A stretch of 64,000 bases of DNA from Gavia stellata. Its lineage: Eukaryota > Chordata > Aves > Gaviiformes > Gaviidae. Within the stretch, counting starts at the first letter, position 1, and every line of letters starts with the position of its first letter. This document shows, piece after piece, positions 44,081 through 58,407 of the stretch. Location: the NCBI RefSeq assembly GCF_030936135.1, contig NC_082613.1, positions 2,604,001 through 2,668,000 of the forward strand, read 5' to 3'. The translations under genes and the position numbers were made by a program. The notes beneath the pieces were generated by a model. The model was not told the origin of the DNA and did no database searches. It worked only from the letters and a program-made list of their open reading frames with translations.

Positions 44081-47000
44081 GTGTGGAGCTCTGTGTGTGT
44101 GTCTGTCATTGAGAGGGGCTGGTTTGATGGGTTTCCTGTAGTCCCACTTAGTGCAGGTGATGGGGACGGGCACAGGCGGGGCTGGGATGGAAATTTGGAG
44201 AAGGAGGAGAGCTTGGCACCCATGTTCCGGGTGTCACCCAGCACCCAGCCCTTCCCCAGCTCTCGCCCCTCGACCGATGCAGGTGTCTGGTCTGATTCCC
44301 CCAGCCTAAGACAGGGGCTGCTCTTACAGCAGCCTGGATTTTGATATTCTCCTTAACCTGCTCTACCTTCTAATATCAATTATCAGGGCCTTTATTATAA
44401 TTTTTTCCATGCAAAATAAGCTTAAGTTAACCCCTTAAAGTGATGCCATTTAAAGAGAGAAAATACCATACCCCATGCCTCTTTGAAGGGCTGGCAGCAT
44501 CGCTTTTATTCTTTATGATACCCCATCAGTTGGGGAGAAATGGCTGAGGCTGCCTTCTCTCTACACACTTCTTTGCCTCACACACAGCAGATCCTCCAGC
44601 CCTTTCCAAACAAGATGACAGGAACATTTCTCCCCGACTGAAGCCATGTGCTGGAGCGCAGACGTGACTCAGGACTCCCAAGAAGCCCCCAAACTCATGG
44701 TCTTCGCCCGGGATGGTGTCTTGGCTTCCATTGCAAACTTGCAGCCTGGGGCAAGGTCTGCGCCTCTCCCTGCTCCACCCAGCTGTCCCAAACCAAAGGG
44801 TTGTGGTTGCCGAGTGTTTAGGACTGACCAAAACACGACAGCCGGGCGCTTTGAGGGGGAAAGGGTGGGAGCACCGAGCACGGGGAGGAGTGGGAGGGGT
44901 ACGGTGGGGCAGGGAGGTGGAGGGAGGAGGTGTGAGGGTGCTTCTGGGGACATTTCCAAGGGACGTTTCCTCCCTGAGGTGGGGTTAGCAGCGTGCTGGG
45001 GCATCCTGAGGTTGTCTGTGCTCGTGACTCGGCTTTTAGGAGTGGCCACAGTGCGGGGAGCGGATGCCATGCACGGGGTCTGTGAAGGACGGCATCATGC
45101 GAGGTCCTTCCAGGAGAGCTCCAGAGGCACAAGCATCATTACTGTTTGTGTTGCAGGAGCCCTTAATGATCCTAATTAACATCTGATGCTCTGCAGTGCT
45201 AAATGCCCCCAGACAGGGCCTCAAGGAACCAACGCCAAGCCGAATTACAGAGTGTGCTGCATGAAGCCACCACCGCCTGCCCCCTCACCACTGTCCCCAT
45301 CCCATGCCCCGGTCTGATGACAGACAGGCACATAGTGGCTCACTGAGCCACCTTCCCCAAAACTGTCTGCACAGGCCACCGAGGCTCCTCGTCCCCCTTC
45401 ACACCCCCAGCAGCCACCAGCTTCCTCCATAGAAATGGATTTGCCACCCAAGGTCTTTGCAGCATTTGGACTCTATGAAGTGCCGTGTCCTTGGCATGCC
45501 ACAAATTGGAAGGAGATCTGGGGATCCCTCCAGGCAGAGCACGACCGCGTGAGAAGGCTGTTTTCCCACTGATAGTTTAATCTCGTCTTCCAGCTCCTCC
45601 TGCATTCACCATCTCCTGAGGCATGTTGTCCTTGAGCCAGCACAGCGGACTTGTGCCCCTCCCTGGGTATTTCCAAGCAGGGCAGGAGAACATCGTCATG
45701 TGCATGTTTTTCCTCCATCCTTAAAAGCAGCAGGAACAGGAACTCCTGTGGGAACATCCCTCCCGTGCAGTGCGGGAACCTCCAGCTCTCTGGTCCCCAG
45801 TGGAAGCCAGCCCCTGGCACAGCAGGAGTGGGGACAACCTTGGGGTCAGGTGAGGGACAGAGAAGAGCAGGCACAAAGTCTGCACCTGGCCCCTCTATAG
45901 ATATTTTAAAAGCAAAACCAAGTTTAAGAAAACCACAGCTACGTTTCCATAGAAATATGCCAGGGGAGCTATGAAAGATGCTCTGGGAGTGATGCACAAG
46001 CGGTGCGGTAATTAACAGTGCAGCTGCAGAAAAGAAAAAATATAAAACCCAGAGGATTTAACTCAAACCTGCTCACGGTTCGCAGCGGGTCCAAAGTTTC
46101 AGCCTCATTTCAGGGCGGTTGGTACCCCAGGTAATCTGCAGGATCAGAAGGAAGAGACAGGCCCTGAACTGAGATGCCTGCAACTGCAGCATCCCCCGTT
46201 TTGGAAGGTTTGGGTCAGGCTCTGTAGAGAGACAGAATTAACAGAAATATTCTAATTTAGACCCACTTCAAAGCATGAGTTTAAAAAAGAAGATAAAGTG
46301 TGCTGAATTTCTGGGGGTCTCAAATCAAAATCAAATGAAGCCATGACCTGCCTCCACCCAAACCTCGGGTTTGAAGACTCATTGTGGATCTGGGTTTTGG
46401 GACTGGATCCATGACCTGCCGTGTGCAAATCATTGCCGGACCCCACAGGGCTTGCAGGCACACTGGGGACGATGTTTTCTTTGGCACGGGTGACCCATTT
46501 TGGGGTTCTACCAAAATTATGATCAACCCAACATCACCCTGAACTGGGCCACAGATGGCTTTCAGCAAACTTTGCAGTGAACTCAAGTTGATTCAAGAGC
46601 CATCAACACTGTGGGAGAGCAGGTGGGTGTTGCGTGGCCCGTGGCAGGTGATATATAGGGCTGTGCTGGTGAGATGCATTTTAAAACACTGACTTCTCCT
46701 CCGATTCCTCCTCGTCATGGCCAGGTGTGCTGGGACCTCACAACTGAGAACTCAGAGGCATTTTTTCCTAGCAACTTTTTTTTTTTTGGAGGCATTTTTC
46801 ATCACTGCCCTCCCTGCAGACGCTGCGGTGGGTGCTTCCCTCCGTAACAGTCTCAGCGATGCCATCTCGTGGAAAGAGGGACAAAGTCCTTCTGGAGCGG
46901 TTGCCGAGGAGAGGAAACCCAGCCCCACGTCCCAGCCCTGCAAAGCCGGGCCCTGGCAGGCAGCGCATCCATAGCGAAGCAAAGGGTACGGCCTCAGGAG

Positions 47001-50000
47001 CTGCAAAGTGCTTATTGTCATTTCTTTGGGGACCAGAGTTTGCAAATGTGATTGTATTACCTGAAATTTAAAGCTCGTGGGGGGAAAATTACTAGAGGTT
47101 GTAGGAAAGTCAAAAAGCATCAGGGCTGGCTCTCCTCTACAGCTGCGGATCAGCTCTTCAAGACGTTGTTTGAGAAACCAATGGACCTGTAAGAAGAGGG
47201 AAGGAGAGGGAGGTGTGGGGGGCTCGATGCGGACCAGCATCCAGTTTCCAAAAGGGACAACATCTCCATGATGCAAGCACGCCCCGCGCACGATATAACA
47301 CTGATGGGGTTTCCTGATGGAGAAGGGAAGACCCCACAAACGAGACCATGCTCCGAGGCGTGAGCGGACACCTCTGCCCATCCCCAGCCTGGTGCTGGCT
47401 GCTCTCGTGGCACCCACTGGCAAAGGAGGAATGAGTAACTTCTCCTTTCCCACCTCTACCCCACAGGCCTCGTGTCTGGCTGTGTGCTGTTAATAATTTA
47501 AGGTAAGTTTCCCTAATCCACCGGAGCTGATTGGCCGACTCAGCAGGCACTTTGGGCTGCTCTAAAAAATTGATAAGGTTTTTGCAAGACTGCAAGTAGA
47601 ATCCATGCTGCAGATGCTGAGCTGGGTGAATTCGAGCTGCCTGCTGCCCTTCTGCACTTGGAGGCGAGTTAAAGCATCAGCCGCAACCCCTCGTCTGCCT
47701 GGGCACGTCCCTGCAAAAACCCAGCACAGGCAGCACGTCACCAGGTAGGCTGCCGGCCTCCGGCACGCCGGTGAGGAGCATTACGTGGCACCTTGGACAC
47801 GCGAGAAAGTCTCTCCAGTTATGCCAGCGCCTTTCCCGTTGCTCCCTTCATCTGTCACCAGTCTCCAAGTATGTTTTGCTGAACCTTAACCCCACGTGGA
47901 CAGTGAGGTGCTGCCTGTCTCATGTTGACTCAAAAGTCTTGGTGATACCTGGAGCATTTCAATAGCATTTGAAAACGGACCCCACTATGGGGGAAGAACA
48001 AGTGGAGAACTCCTGACCTTCCATCCCATTCCTGCTACCTTGGAAGCCAATGCCACTGACTGCCAGGGAGGCCAAGGTGCACTTCCAGTCCCCTGAACAC
48101 CAGCATCACCAGGGAACATCACCCAGGTGGGTCCTGCCATTGCCTGCTGGTGATGGAGATGCTGGGAGAGGTGGGAACGACGCAGATGCAGCATGAAGTC
48201 CATGACTACGTGACCTGGGAAAGTGAGTTCATCACTGACGAACATCTTTGCCTGGGGGCTGTGTCCCAACAGCAGCCCCTTGCCGTCTCCTTGGGCAGTT
48301 TCGCAGCACGTTTCACCTCGCAAAGCTGTGCTGCCAGTGGGTAGCTCTCCATCCAGCATGGATATGTGTCACCGCTGCTCTGCTCCCCAGCCCATGTTGC
48401 TGTGCTCAGCTTCTTTCCTGGAGCAGATCTGCATGGTGCTGAGCACCTGGGTCTGAGCAGACGGGGTTGGGGCTCCCACGCCAGCCTGGGCAGTGCCTGG
48501 CCCAGGGGGACCAGGGAGAGCTGCAGGCAGGAGCTTTGTTCTCCCTGGGTTTTTCATCCTTGGGACTGGCTTTCTGCACGGCAAGCTGGTGACAAAAAAC
48601 CCTGGGAGTAAACCTCCTGGGGAAACAGATGATGGGTCAGATCAGAAGGAGGGGAAAAAGGCTGATCAGGGCAGAGAAGAACCTCCCATGCCTGGGTGGG
48701 TCTTGTCTCTCCATCCTGCTTCCACCGTGCCCCCTTCACAAAGTGCATCATCCACCCTTGGCCAAATCCTGCCCCAGAGAAATACAAATTCAGGGAGGAG
48801 GGTAGCAAGCCAGACCCTCCCCCAGCATTTTGTAACATGTCAAGGACCAAACCTGGGACGTTTTTACTCATTTCCTTTAACCACCTCCCTCTGCATCCCC
48901 CCGTTTGAGATCTGCATTTTCGGTGTGAGCCTGAGGTGTGTTCTCAGCTGGGGGAGCACAAAGCAGCAGCTCTGGCCAGGGCGACGCACCATGCCTCATC
49001 CTCCCCTTCGCCTGTGCCTTCACCCCCCCCTGCCTCCCAGAGCAAAGATATTGCTGATCTGGAGGAGAAACCTGAGCTGTAACACTGCCGGGGCCGAGCT
49101 CCCAGCCAGACACCCCCTCCTGCCCGCCTGCCTCCCGGTGCTCCGGTATCATTTAGCCCCAGCTCGGATGTTTGACGTAGAGATACTGCAGCATCTTCAA
49201 ATAATTCATTTCAGCTCCGTTCACAAAACACTCCTTCCACGTGTCAGGCTGCCTGCAAATTTAGGGTGGCCTGGTTTTGCCTAGCTTAAATTATTTCTAA
49301 TCACCCCTTGTCTGGCACTATTTTCATGCCTTATATCTGCTGGCTAAATGCTTTTTGCAATCCCAGCCAGCCGCAGCAAGCGCCTGCCCACCGAGCACTT
49401 AGGAGTGATGAGTCTGGAAGCGGCCAGCCTTCAGGATGGGTCTGCAAGAAGGGGAAAGAGGGGAGGATGATCCCCAAATATCATCTCTGTGGGGAGATGA
49501 TGGAGTGATAACAGTTACTTAGCGAAGGCTGCAGGTTTCTGAGTCTGTGTTTTGGTATGGAGTGGGAGCACACAGGGGTTTGTTGCCCGTGCCAGCCCCT
49601 GCCATCACCCACACATCGGCGTGATGGGATGATCCTCTCCGACGTGTGCCAGCTCCAAGGACACAGGACGGACTTCTCCCCCGGCACCGACCTGAAGGAC
49701 CGCGGTGACGAGCAAGGGCAGCCCGTGCCAGGCGGGAGGCCGCTGTGATTAATGGAGCTGCACCAGCACCTTGGATGCTCTGAGCAGTTCCCATTAGAGC
49801 GATTGCTGCTAGGGAAGCGTGCAGCGGCAGGTCAATACGCTTTGGTGCCTCAGGACATCTCCAGCCATAGATCTGCGTGGGGACCATGGGGAATGTGCAG
49901 GAGAGGGGGGACAGGGAGGGGTGGCTGAGGCTGACCACATCTTGAAGTGGAGGTGAAGTCCCTCTTGCAGGGTGGCCTGGGCAGCTGAGCCATTGCCAGC

Positions 50001-53000
50001 TGACAGCTTGCTGTCAGGCTACAAACACAGCTCGTTTTTAAAACCGCCCTCCCAGGCTCTGCCTGCTGTCCGCACACACAGGAGAGTACACAGAGATGCT
50101 GAATGAGATGTTCTGCGGGCACGGCCAGAGCATCTAGATGCCCAGAGAACAGGAACATCCTTTGGACCACTGTGCGCAAGACAAAGTTGCAAGAACAAAA
50201 CAGGGGTTGCATGAAAATAAGGCTGGAAGTGAGGAAATGTCATCCTGCAGAGACAGCACCGGCTTTGCCCAGGGGAGCCTCCCCTCAGGCTCGCTCCCGC
50301 CTGCCTCGCCGAACACTGGGCACCGAGGTGTTTAGCAGAGGCTCGCTGCCTGTCCAGCCCTCCCCACGTGGGATCCAAAAGGAGCCCACAAAGCAGCAGC
50401 TTCACAAGCAGCAGAACCAGAGGGTCCAGTTTCCTATGGATTTGTGTTTTGAGAAGTCATGGGTGGGTCCTCTGGTGTCCAGTACAGCTGTGTGCATGCA
50501 TCGCCATCTCCCTCTGTGGGGATTTCAGGGTTTCTGTCCTCCCTCTCTTCACATATTTTTACTTGTAGCAATCTGAAATGTCCCCCCTCTACCTTTAATG
50601 AACTAAGATAAAAATTGCCCATAAGGTCTGCAGTTATTAAAGGAGGGAAGAGAGAAGCAGACACACATACATCAGCTTTCCTTAGGCACTCAGGTTAAAG
50701 ATAAATAAATCATAAACCCTCGACCCTTCATGTTTGCTTGATTTCCCAGGTGTCCAGGCTGAAAGACTAAAGCAAAAGCTCATGATGCAAAGAAACTATG
50801 AATTTAGTTCCTTCAAGAGTTTTTCTTTGCATATGACACGTTGCATGCCGTGACAGAGGCAGGAGCAGAGAGACAGCCAGGTCTGTTTGGCAGTTTCCCA
50901 ACAGAATACTTGTGGTTTTTAACCTGAAACATGGATCAAACGCAACCCTCTTAATTAAAACCAAAAGCTAATCTTCACTCTAACACTTTTTAAAAGAAAA
51001 ATGTTACATGAAAATATTGGAAAGCAGATTTTTACATTTGGAAGGGGTTTTTTAATCTCTCAGTAATGAAAAGATAAAATAATTAGCTTTAAAGCTTTCC
51101 AGTATTTTAGTGATTGAGTTTGGTTGCCTTGCTTGCCAAAGCTGGAGATTTTGACATTTCAGCAAGGAAAAAAAAGAAAAAAGAGTTTGCAGCAGGAAAG
51201 AAAATAATATCTTCCTCCATGCAGGTTTGGAGCTGTTGTATCTTTAAAGCCACAGGGGCCATTGCTCCCCATGCTGCCCCACTCCCGCTTGCAGGGACCC
51301 TCGCGGCCTGTGCATTGCACCCCACTTCCCTGCTCTTCCCCGGGGGCTGACCCCCCCACGGGGGCAGGAGAGACTCATCGCCTCTGAAAACCCCCTGTGA
51401 TCCAGTACAGCCCCCCCAAGTGCTGTTACACCCCAACAGAGCAGGAACCCCTCCCCCCCTCCTGCACCAGCATCTCCTGCCCCCCTCCCCAAACCCCCTT
51501 TTATCCCCACAGCAGCCTACCCAGCTGGCTGGAGCCCAGCTCTGGAAGGTCCCTCCTAACCCAGGACACCTGGGACCATTTAGAGCCTATTTATTTTAGT
51601 TGGCTTCACACCCCCCCTGACTCTCCCTGCAGCAGAATAAAGCACAGCTCTCCAGTGTGCTCCCGCACTGTTCAGCTCTCAGATAAGATGGATGTGTTGG
51701 AGTTGTTAGCTATTTCAGTATGGGCTTTTTCTTTCTGTTGACAACCTCCAGTCCCTAAATATTCATGCAGGTTTCAATTCAGCTTTGAAGTTGGTGGGAG
51801 GCAGGTGCTTGAATGGGAACAAAGCACCTAATGGGCTTTTGTGGGACTGGGTCCAGGATGCAGTTATGGTCCTGGGAGGTGCTTTACCGGGAGCAGAGTC
51901 AGTCCTGAGCTGGACCCTGAGACCTGGTGAGGCTGGAAGAGCTCCCACGCAAAACCAGGTTAGTTTTATTGCTATAAAGTTGTCAAGGGCAAAGCACTGC
52001 TTTGGAGAAGCTGGGAGAGGGCTGCTGATGGGAAGTCTTCTAAATCAATCCACACCTCTAAGGGGTCACCCCCAAGGAGCTTGTGGTGGCCGTGGGGTGG
52101 GGATGTCCTGGAGCAGCCTTGTCTTGGGAAATGAGGTCTAAGAGCACAGAGGTGGCAGCAATTTGAGTCGTGTGGCTTTGGTCCTCACGGGTGCAGGAGG
52201 AGGCAGAAAACTGAGGAGGACAGGAGGAAGAATGTGAGCGCTGGGAGACATGAGGAATGACTAAGAGAGCTAAATTTATGGAGTCTGGGAAAAGGAAGAC
52301 TCAGGGGCACCATGGTCCCAGGCTAAAAATACCTTCAAGGTAACAATATAAATGAAGAAAGGGAATTGCGTGTGGTCTCAAAGGAGGCTGGGGCAAGAGA
52401 CAGAGCTGGAGGCTAATGAAGGAAGCGTGAAGAGTAGTGATGGGGAAGGAGACCTGGTCCGTGGGGAATTTGCCAGGGGAGGGGGCTGCGGGGAGCTGAG
52501 CAGGGTGACCACGAGGTGCTAGGGGAAATGGGACGGGTGCCAGTCCCCATGCAACCAAGGGCCTTAGTTTCAGATTTGCAGATGTTCTGAGCGTAACCCA
52601 GTTTAATTCAACAGAATTCACCCTAACTTTGCTTTTCCCTATTGCTTCTCCTTCCACGTGCCCATGAAGTAGCTGTTCCTTCTGCTAACTGGCTTTCTTT
52701 ACAGCTGGCCTACAAAGCACAAATGAATATTTAGACCTCAGCAATTTTAATCACTCTTAGAAAGGAGAAACATAAACTTTCTAGCTGAGAAAGGAGTGCC
52801 TGTGTCTCCCTTTTGGGTTAATGCAGTGCAGCCTGGGGAGATTTCTGTTCATGCACTCAGATGCTTCCAGTCGCAGCTCAAGTCAATCTCTCATGGCCTG
52901 ATTTGTCCCGGGTTTTGCTGGAGCAGCCTCCAACGAGGTAGGTGCTGTCTAAGAACAGGACAGAAAGATGGATGATGGCACAGAAACGTTGCATCCAGTA

Positions 53001-55539
53001 AATACGTAATATAAAATAAGTAGCTCTGTCAGCCCCAGGAGGAAGGAAGCCTGGCTTCTTGTCAGTCTGTTGGTTGCAAATTCTGGTTGAAGTGTTTTAG
53101 TGGCTGGGAGGGGTGGTGTCCTCATGGACACCTTCTCTGGCATCAGGTAAAGATGAGATCACACTTCAGGATCCCCTTTGGAGGGGAAAGGAGGAGGCAT
53201 TAGGAAGCCTCTGCCTCGCTCTAGGCTTCTTGTTTTCATGAAAATTGACTCAAATAGAATTAGCCTTGAGGCTGTCAGATTTGATTGAAACTGGACAACC
53301 ATCTGGTGTATCTTCATTTTAGGCTGGTAAAAAAATTAAATAAAAAAAAATCAGTGGCAATACTGTGTTTGAGAGTGCCGAGAAAGGCCTTTGCTCTTTG
53401 CCCAGTGCCCAATTTGAAACCTCTTGCTCTCGAGGTGGTCCTTCCACACCAGTGTCTTCATCTCTGCTCTCAGTTGCCACAGCCCCAAGGGCTGGAGTGA
53501 CCGTCCGGCTCAGGCCAAGTCATGGGTAGCTCCAGGAAAGAGATTTTCAGATCGGTGAGACAACGCTACCACACCTGCCTTTAACCCCGCGCCCTTAGCA
53601 ACTCCAGATTTGTAATGTGCTTTAGTCCCTTCCTCGATCCCATGAACAGGGCCTGGGTCTTCAATCTAGTTTAAGCTTAATCAGCCAATTTCTGTCTCTC
53701 ACCAAAGCCCCATTTTCTTATTATGGCTCAAATAACAGCGGTGATAAGCAAGCTCCCTTCAGTGTCCTTTATCATGCACTCATCTAAACGCTGCCTTCAC
53801 CACCCTACAAGTTCTCTGCAGCTGTGCCCATATCTCCCCATCCCAAATGATGAAGCCTTTGCTGAGAAATGCCTTGTGTTCTAGCCAGAAGTACGTATCC
53901 CCTTGTCACGCTCATCTTTCTCCTTTGGAAGTCTGTAGATTTCTCCATTTATGCACAAGAATTTCTTTCTTACAGTGTTTTCCCCTGAGGGTTCAAACCT
54001 TAATGCTGGAGAAGCATCACCTTCCAGGTTGAGTTCCTTGTATGAATCAACCTCTCTCATGGGTCAGGGCTTCTGGTTTCAAGCCCAAAAATGGTTTGGC
54101 ACATGTTGGAAGGAGTCCCTGTTAGCCAAGCAGTGAGGACACATCTTTAATCAATAAACATGGTTTGCCAGGGACTGTTTGCTGCTCAGAGAAGAGGATG
54201 AGGTGGTGAGAGGTGTGGGGTAGCTGAAGCAGAGGAGGGACATGGGTGGACACTGGGTGCAGAAAGACCAAACTGTTCACGCCTTTGCTCTTGACAGGTT
54301 AGTTTTGCTCAGATGGTATAGCCTCCCATACGAGGGGAGATAAAGCCATCTGCTCTAGGTTTTGCAAATAGCTGTGGAAGAAAGCTGTGAGTGACAAAAC
54401 CCAGGCTACGGGTAGCACAGTTCACACAAAGCACCAGCTGGGCGGGCATGGAGAAAGGGCTCTGGTTCAGTGTTTCAAACAGAAATATATCCCTGGAGTA
54501 ATTCTACATATTTCATACCAGTCATTTCTTACTACGGCTCAAAAATTGCCAAGGGACAGAGCACGCACTTTCGGTATCTTAACATAGCTTGATAGATTTC
54601 ATCTTACCTTCAGGGTCTAAGCTCTCTGCCACAGTATTTGTGTTTTAAAGCCATCAGTAGTGTTGAAAGCAAAGAACTGACTCAGTAATTCTGTTTGTTT
54701 GTGGAGACATAATGTCCTTGGATCAGATAAAAGCAGTACTGGGAAGGTGCTTTTATATACCTCATTAATTCACACAGTGTTAGTGGCTGTGCCTTTTCTT
54801 CCGCCTCCCCCAGCAGAAGGAGCAACACAACCGACTTCATCTTCGAAATTACCTGCCGCAGACTCCGTGGCAGGACACCGCAGCTTGATTAGCGTTGAGA
54901 TTCCAGTTGTTCCCAAGAGACTGCTGATCCTCTCAGGGTTGCAACTTGCCAGGCACTGTGCAAACCGGATCAAGGGAGAGCTCCTGGGAGCTGGCGGGCT
55001 GGTATGCCGGGGAGGAAAGCGGGAAGCCGCACGCTCGGGGTCTCGGCATGATTTGGCGGAGGGACCCCAGTGCCGCCCTCCTGCTACCTGAGGCAAAGCC
55101 CTCCCCAAGCAGCCATGCTGCTTCTGAACACTCGGCTACAGCTTGCAGTGCCAACCCATGAGATACTACCTGTAGAGAAGGAGTTAGAGATGCCCTAAGA
55201 GCCCAAGGTGGAGAGGGAAGGGGCGAGGCTAGTGTGGATTTTCCACCTCCCAAGGACTGATCTGTTTATATAAGGAGACCGTTTCTGGTGCTGCTTGCTT
55301 GTCTTTGTCTGAGGTTTTACCTCCCTCCCAAGTGAAGCAACAAGCCCTGACAGCCGCTACAATCACACCGTGTCTCTCCTCAGCCCATCCACGGCTTGGG
55401 AAGGATGAAATCCCATCCCTTTCCTTAGCCCACTCTTGGTTTTTTTGATGGTCTTGGAGATACAGGATGCCCAAAGCTGTGCTGCAGTGTGACAGCACAA
55501 GTGACCAACTAATTAGGGAAAGAGGAGTGTGATGAATTT

Positions 55540-55800
55540 AGATTCTTCTTTAGGGCTCACAGACTATTAGTAATCTTGAATTTGTTAATTGAAAATTGCT
55601 TCCTCTGTTTGTTGTTGGCCTTGTTGTGGAGGGGGATATTTCCTGCTTTTGGACTGCGTCGCTGGATCTATAATAATGCACTTTGTACATTAGTGCCAGG
55701 CACATTTGTAATTGGCTACCCTATTAAAGAACACTAATGATCTTACAAGTGTTCACAAATAATGAATAAAATGGCCTCTTGCTGAATTGAGTAATTTATT
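55540..55800. other. AT-rich block 2.3 kb upstream of KCNQ2, candidate conserved element
   Basis: About 260 bases with many homeodomain-type TAAT/ATTA words (for example TTGTTAATTGAAAATTG and AACACTAATGATC), no repeat signature and sharp compositional contrast with the flanks. This is the strongest looking candidate non-coding element in the window on composition alone. Confidence 0.35.
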
Positions 55801-57077
55801 CACTGACATACTTGCAGATCTGTTTTTCCATTATTTAACTCAGCTTTAGTTTTCTGCCTGCCTTGCAGAGATGACTTCTCTTTTAGCCATGCGTTGAAGA
55901 GAATATGGGTCACAGGAAACATACTGTTCATAAAAATGTAGGGCTGCTCCACGCTGGCTCTTCTTTTAACATACGTGGTGGGTTTTGGAGAGTAAGCGGC
56001 AGCAGTTTTAGTCTCAGTGTTCCTCTTGTCCGTTGGTTGTTGTTGGGATTCTCCTGAGGCATAAGGAGAGGACCAAAGGCCAGGATCTGGGAAATGCACA
56101 CTGGAAGGTTATGTTGATTTTTTCACTCAAATATGAATTACAGGAAAAGCATGTCAACAATTCAGAGTAGCAGGATTGATTTTCCAGCTACTGCCCCTCG
56201 CGAGAGAGGGAACCGAAACACAGCCCTGCGTGGTTCTCACACGCCACGAAACTTTGGGCAACCATTTTGCTGCTCCCCTAATAACCACATTGCGGCGAAG
56301 TACTTTGTGTTGAAAGAAGCAGCCTGTCTGAGCTTGCGATTTTATTCACATACAAAAAGCCTTGTCCTAAAGCCTGGTTTCTTACAACGAACACACAGAA
56401 GTGCGCAGTTCACAGGTCATTCATGGCTTGTTGGGTTGTAAGGGATAGAAAATTCACTGCAGTAGGAGTTGATGGTGCTGGGCTTGATTTTGTTTGGTTG
56501 CAGGTCTTCCAACTGCACTACGACGACTGTTTTCCATGGAGGATAGCTGTGTGGGTTAGATACCTCTGCCTTATCTCAGGCTTCTGCAGTCTACATGTCT
56601 TCTGAGTCTTGTGAAGGTGTGTCAGGAGGAAATATTCCTTGGGGTAGAAGCCATCCATGGTGTATGGGGGGAAAATGGTAGTGCTGGACCATAACCAACA
56701 GTGTGTGTTAAAGACCTGATTTGGGTCAGCACATCTGGAGATGGACCTCCTATGCTGGGAGCTTGGTCTCTGTGCAGCTTGGTGACCACATCATGGTGGA
56801 GTTTCAGTGCGTGAAGTAAACTGAATTCGGGCTTCCAAGCCTTAAGAGGGCAGGTTGGACCTTGCGGAAGCGTGGGCAAAGGGAATGGCTTTGCACAAGG
56901 GGATTTGTGGTGAGGTAAAGCAGGTTTGGTGGCCGAGGGGGCATGTGGAGATGGGGCGTGGACTTGGGTTCTTCCTGGGAACCCGCGGCAATGTCTGTGC
57001 CCGCTGCCAGTGGGACCACGTCAAAGCCACGGGGATGGGCACCCCATCACACGCAGGCTGTTACCCAGCCCTTCTCG

Positions 57078-57100
57078 GGGGGCCTTTGCAGAAGGCCCCC
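57078..57100. repeat. Perfect 9-bp inverted repeat (hairpin)
   Basis: GGGGGCCTT at 57078-57086 and its exact complement AAGGCCCCC at 57092-57100 enclose a 5-base loop TGCAG. It lies about 1 kb before the KCNQ2 start codon, at the 5' edge of the CR1 copy. No T-run follows, so it does not look like a transcription end. Confidence 0.8.
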
Positions 57101-57149
57101 ACTTGTGGTGATTTTGTGGGGGGATGCCAGAGCCTGGTTTGGGGAGGAG

Positions 57150-57590
57150 AGCACAAGTCTGATGAGGAGCGGCTGAGGGAGCTGGGGTTGTTCAGTCTGG
57201 AGAAGAGGAGGCTGAGGGGAGACCTCATCGCTCTCTACAACTGCCTGAAAGGGGGTTGTGGGGAGGTGGGTGTTGGTCTCTTCTCCCAAGTGATAGTGAC
57301 AGGACAAGAGGAAATGGCCTCAAGTTGCGCCAGGGGAGGTTTAGACTGGATATGAGGAAAAATGTCTTTACTGAGAGAGTGGTAACGTACTGGAAGAGTC
57401 TGCCCAGGGAGGTGGTGGAGTCACCATCACTGGAGGTGTTCAAGGAGCCTGTGGATGTGGCATTGTGGGATGTGGCTTGATGGGCATGGTGCTGTGTGGT
57501 GTGGTGGTTTCTGGTGTGGGTTTTTTTTTGTAAGGGTTGGACTTGATGATCTCACAGGTCTTTTCCAACCTTAGTGATTCTGTGTGACCC
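57150..57590 (+). mobile_element. CR1 LINE, 5'-truncated copy, plus orientation
   Basis: About 440 bases with the standard CR1 3' region: GGCTGAGGGAGCTGGGGTTG, then TCTGGAGAAGAGGAGGCTGA, GGGGAGACCTCATCGCTCTC, GTTCAAGGAGCC, the terminal GGTTGGACTTGATGATCTCA and TTTTCCAACCTTAGTGATTC, ending in TGTG. The 3' end is complete; the 5' end is truncated and the reverse transcriptase region is missing. A T-run and small changes before the terminal motif suggest a moderately old copy. It ends about 500 bases before the KCNQ2 start codon. Confidence 0.95.
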
Positions 57591-57631
57591 TGGCCTGGGG
57601 GCAGGGGGGACATGTCAGACTTTGATTTTAG

Positions 57632-58381
<750 letters not shown>

Positions 58382-58391
58382 TGAGTAAAAC

Positions 58392-58407
58392 GGGGGGGGG
58401 GGGGGGG
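58392..58407 (+). repeat. Run of 16 G eleven bases inside KCNQ2 intron 1
   Basis: Sixteen consecutive G residues follow GTGAGTAAAAC. Intronic G runs near a donor are known splicing enhancers and quadruplex formers; the length may be imprecise in sequencing. Confidence 0.9.

Larger units (their letters stand above)
44081..57130. other. EEF1A2-KCNQ2 intergenic region
   Basis: Thirteen kilobases without a recognisable coding frame or RNA gene on either strand. Base composition alternates between GC-rich unique sequence and AT-rich islands, notably 50,940-51,120, 52,660-52,780 and 55,540-55,800. Because the genes on both sides are neuronally expressed, these islands are candidate enhancers, but nothing in a single sequence proves it. 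Confidence 0.5.

Noticed and set aside
48420-48450. RE1/REST-like word (reverse complement CTCAGCACCATGCAGAT)
   Set aside because: The left half fits but the right half does not match the canonical site.
48493-49284. 263-codon plus-strand frame in the EEF1A2-KCNQ2 interval
   Set aside because: No recognisable domain, Pro/Ser-rich composition and no supporting splice or promoter structure; most likely chance in GC-rich DNA.
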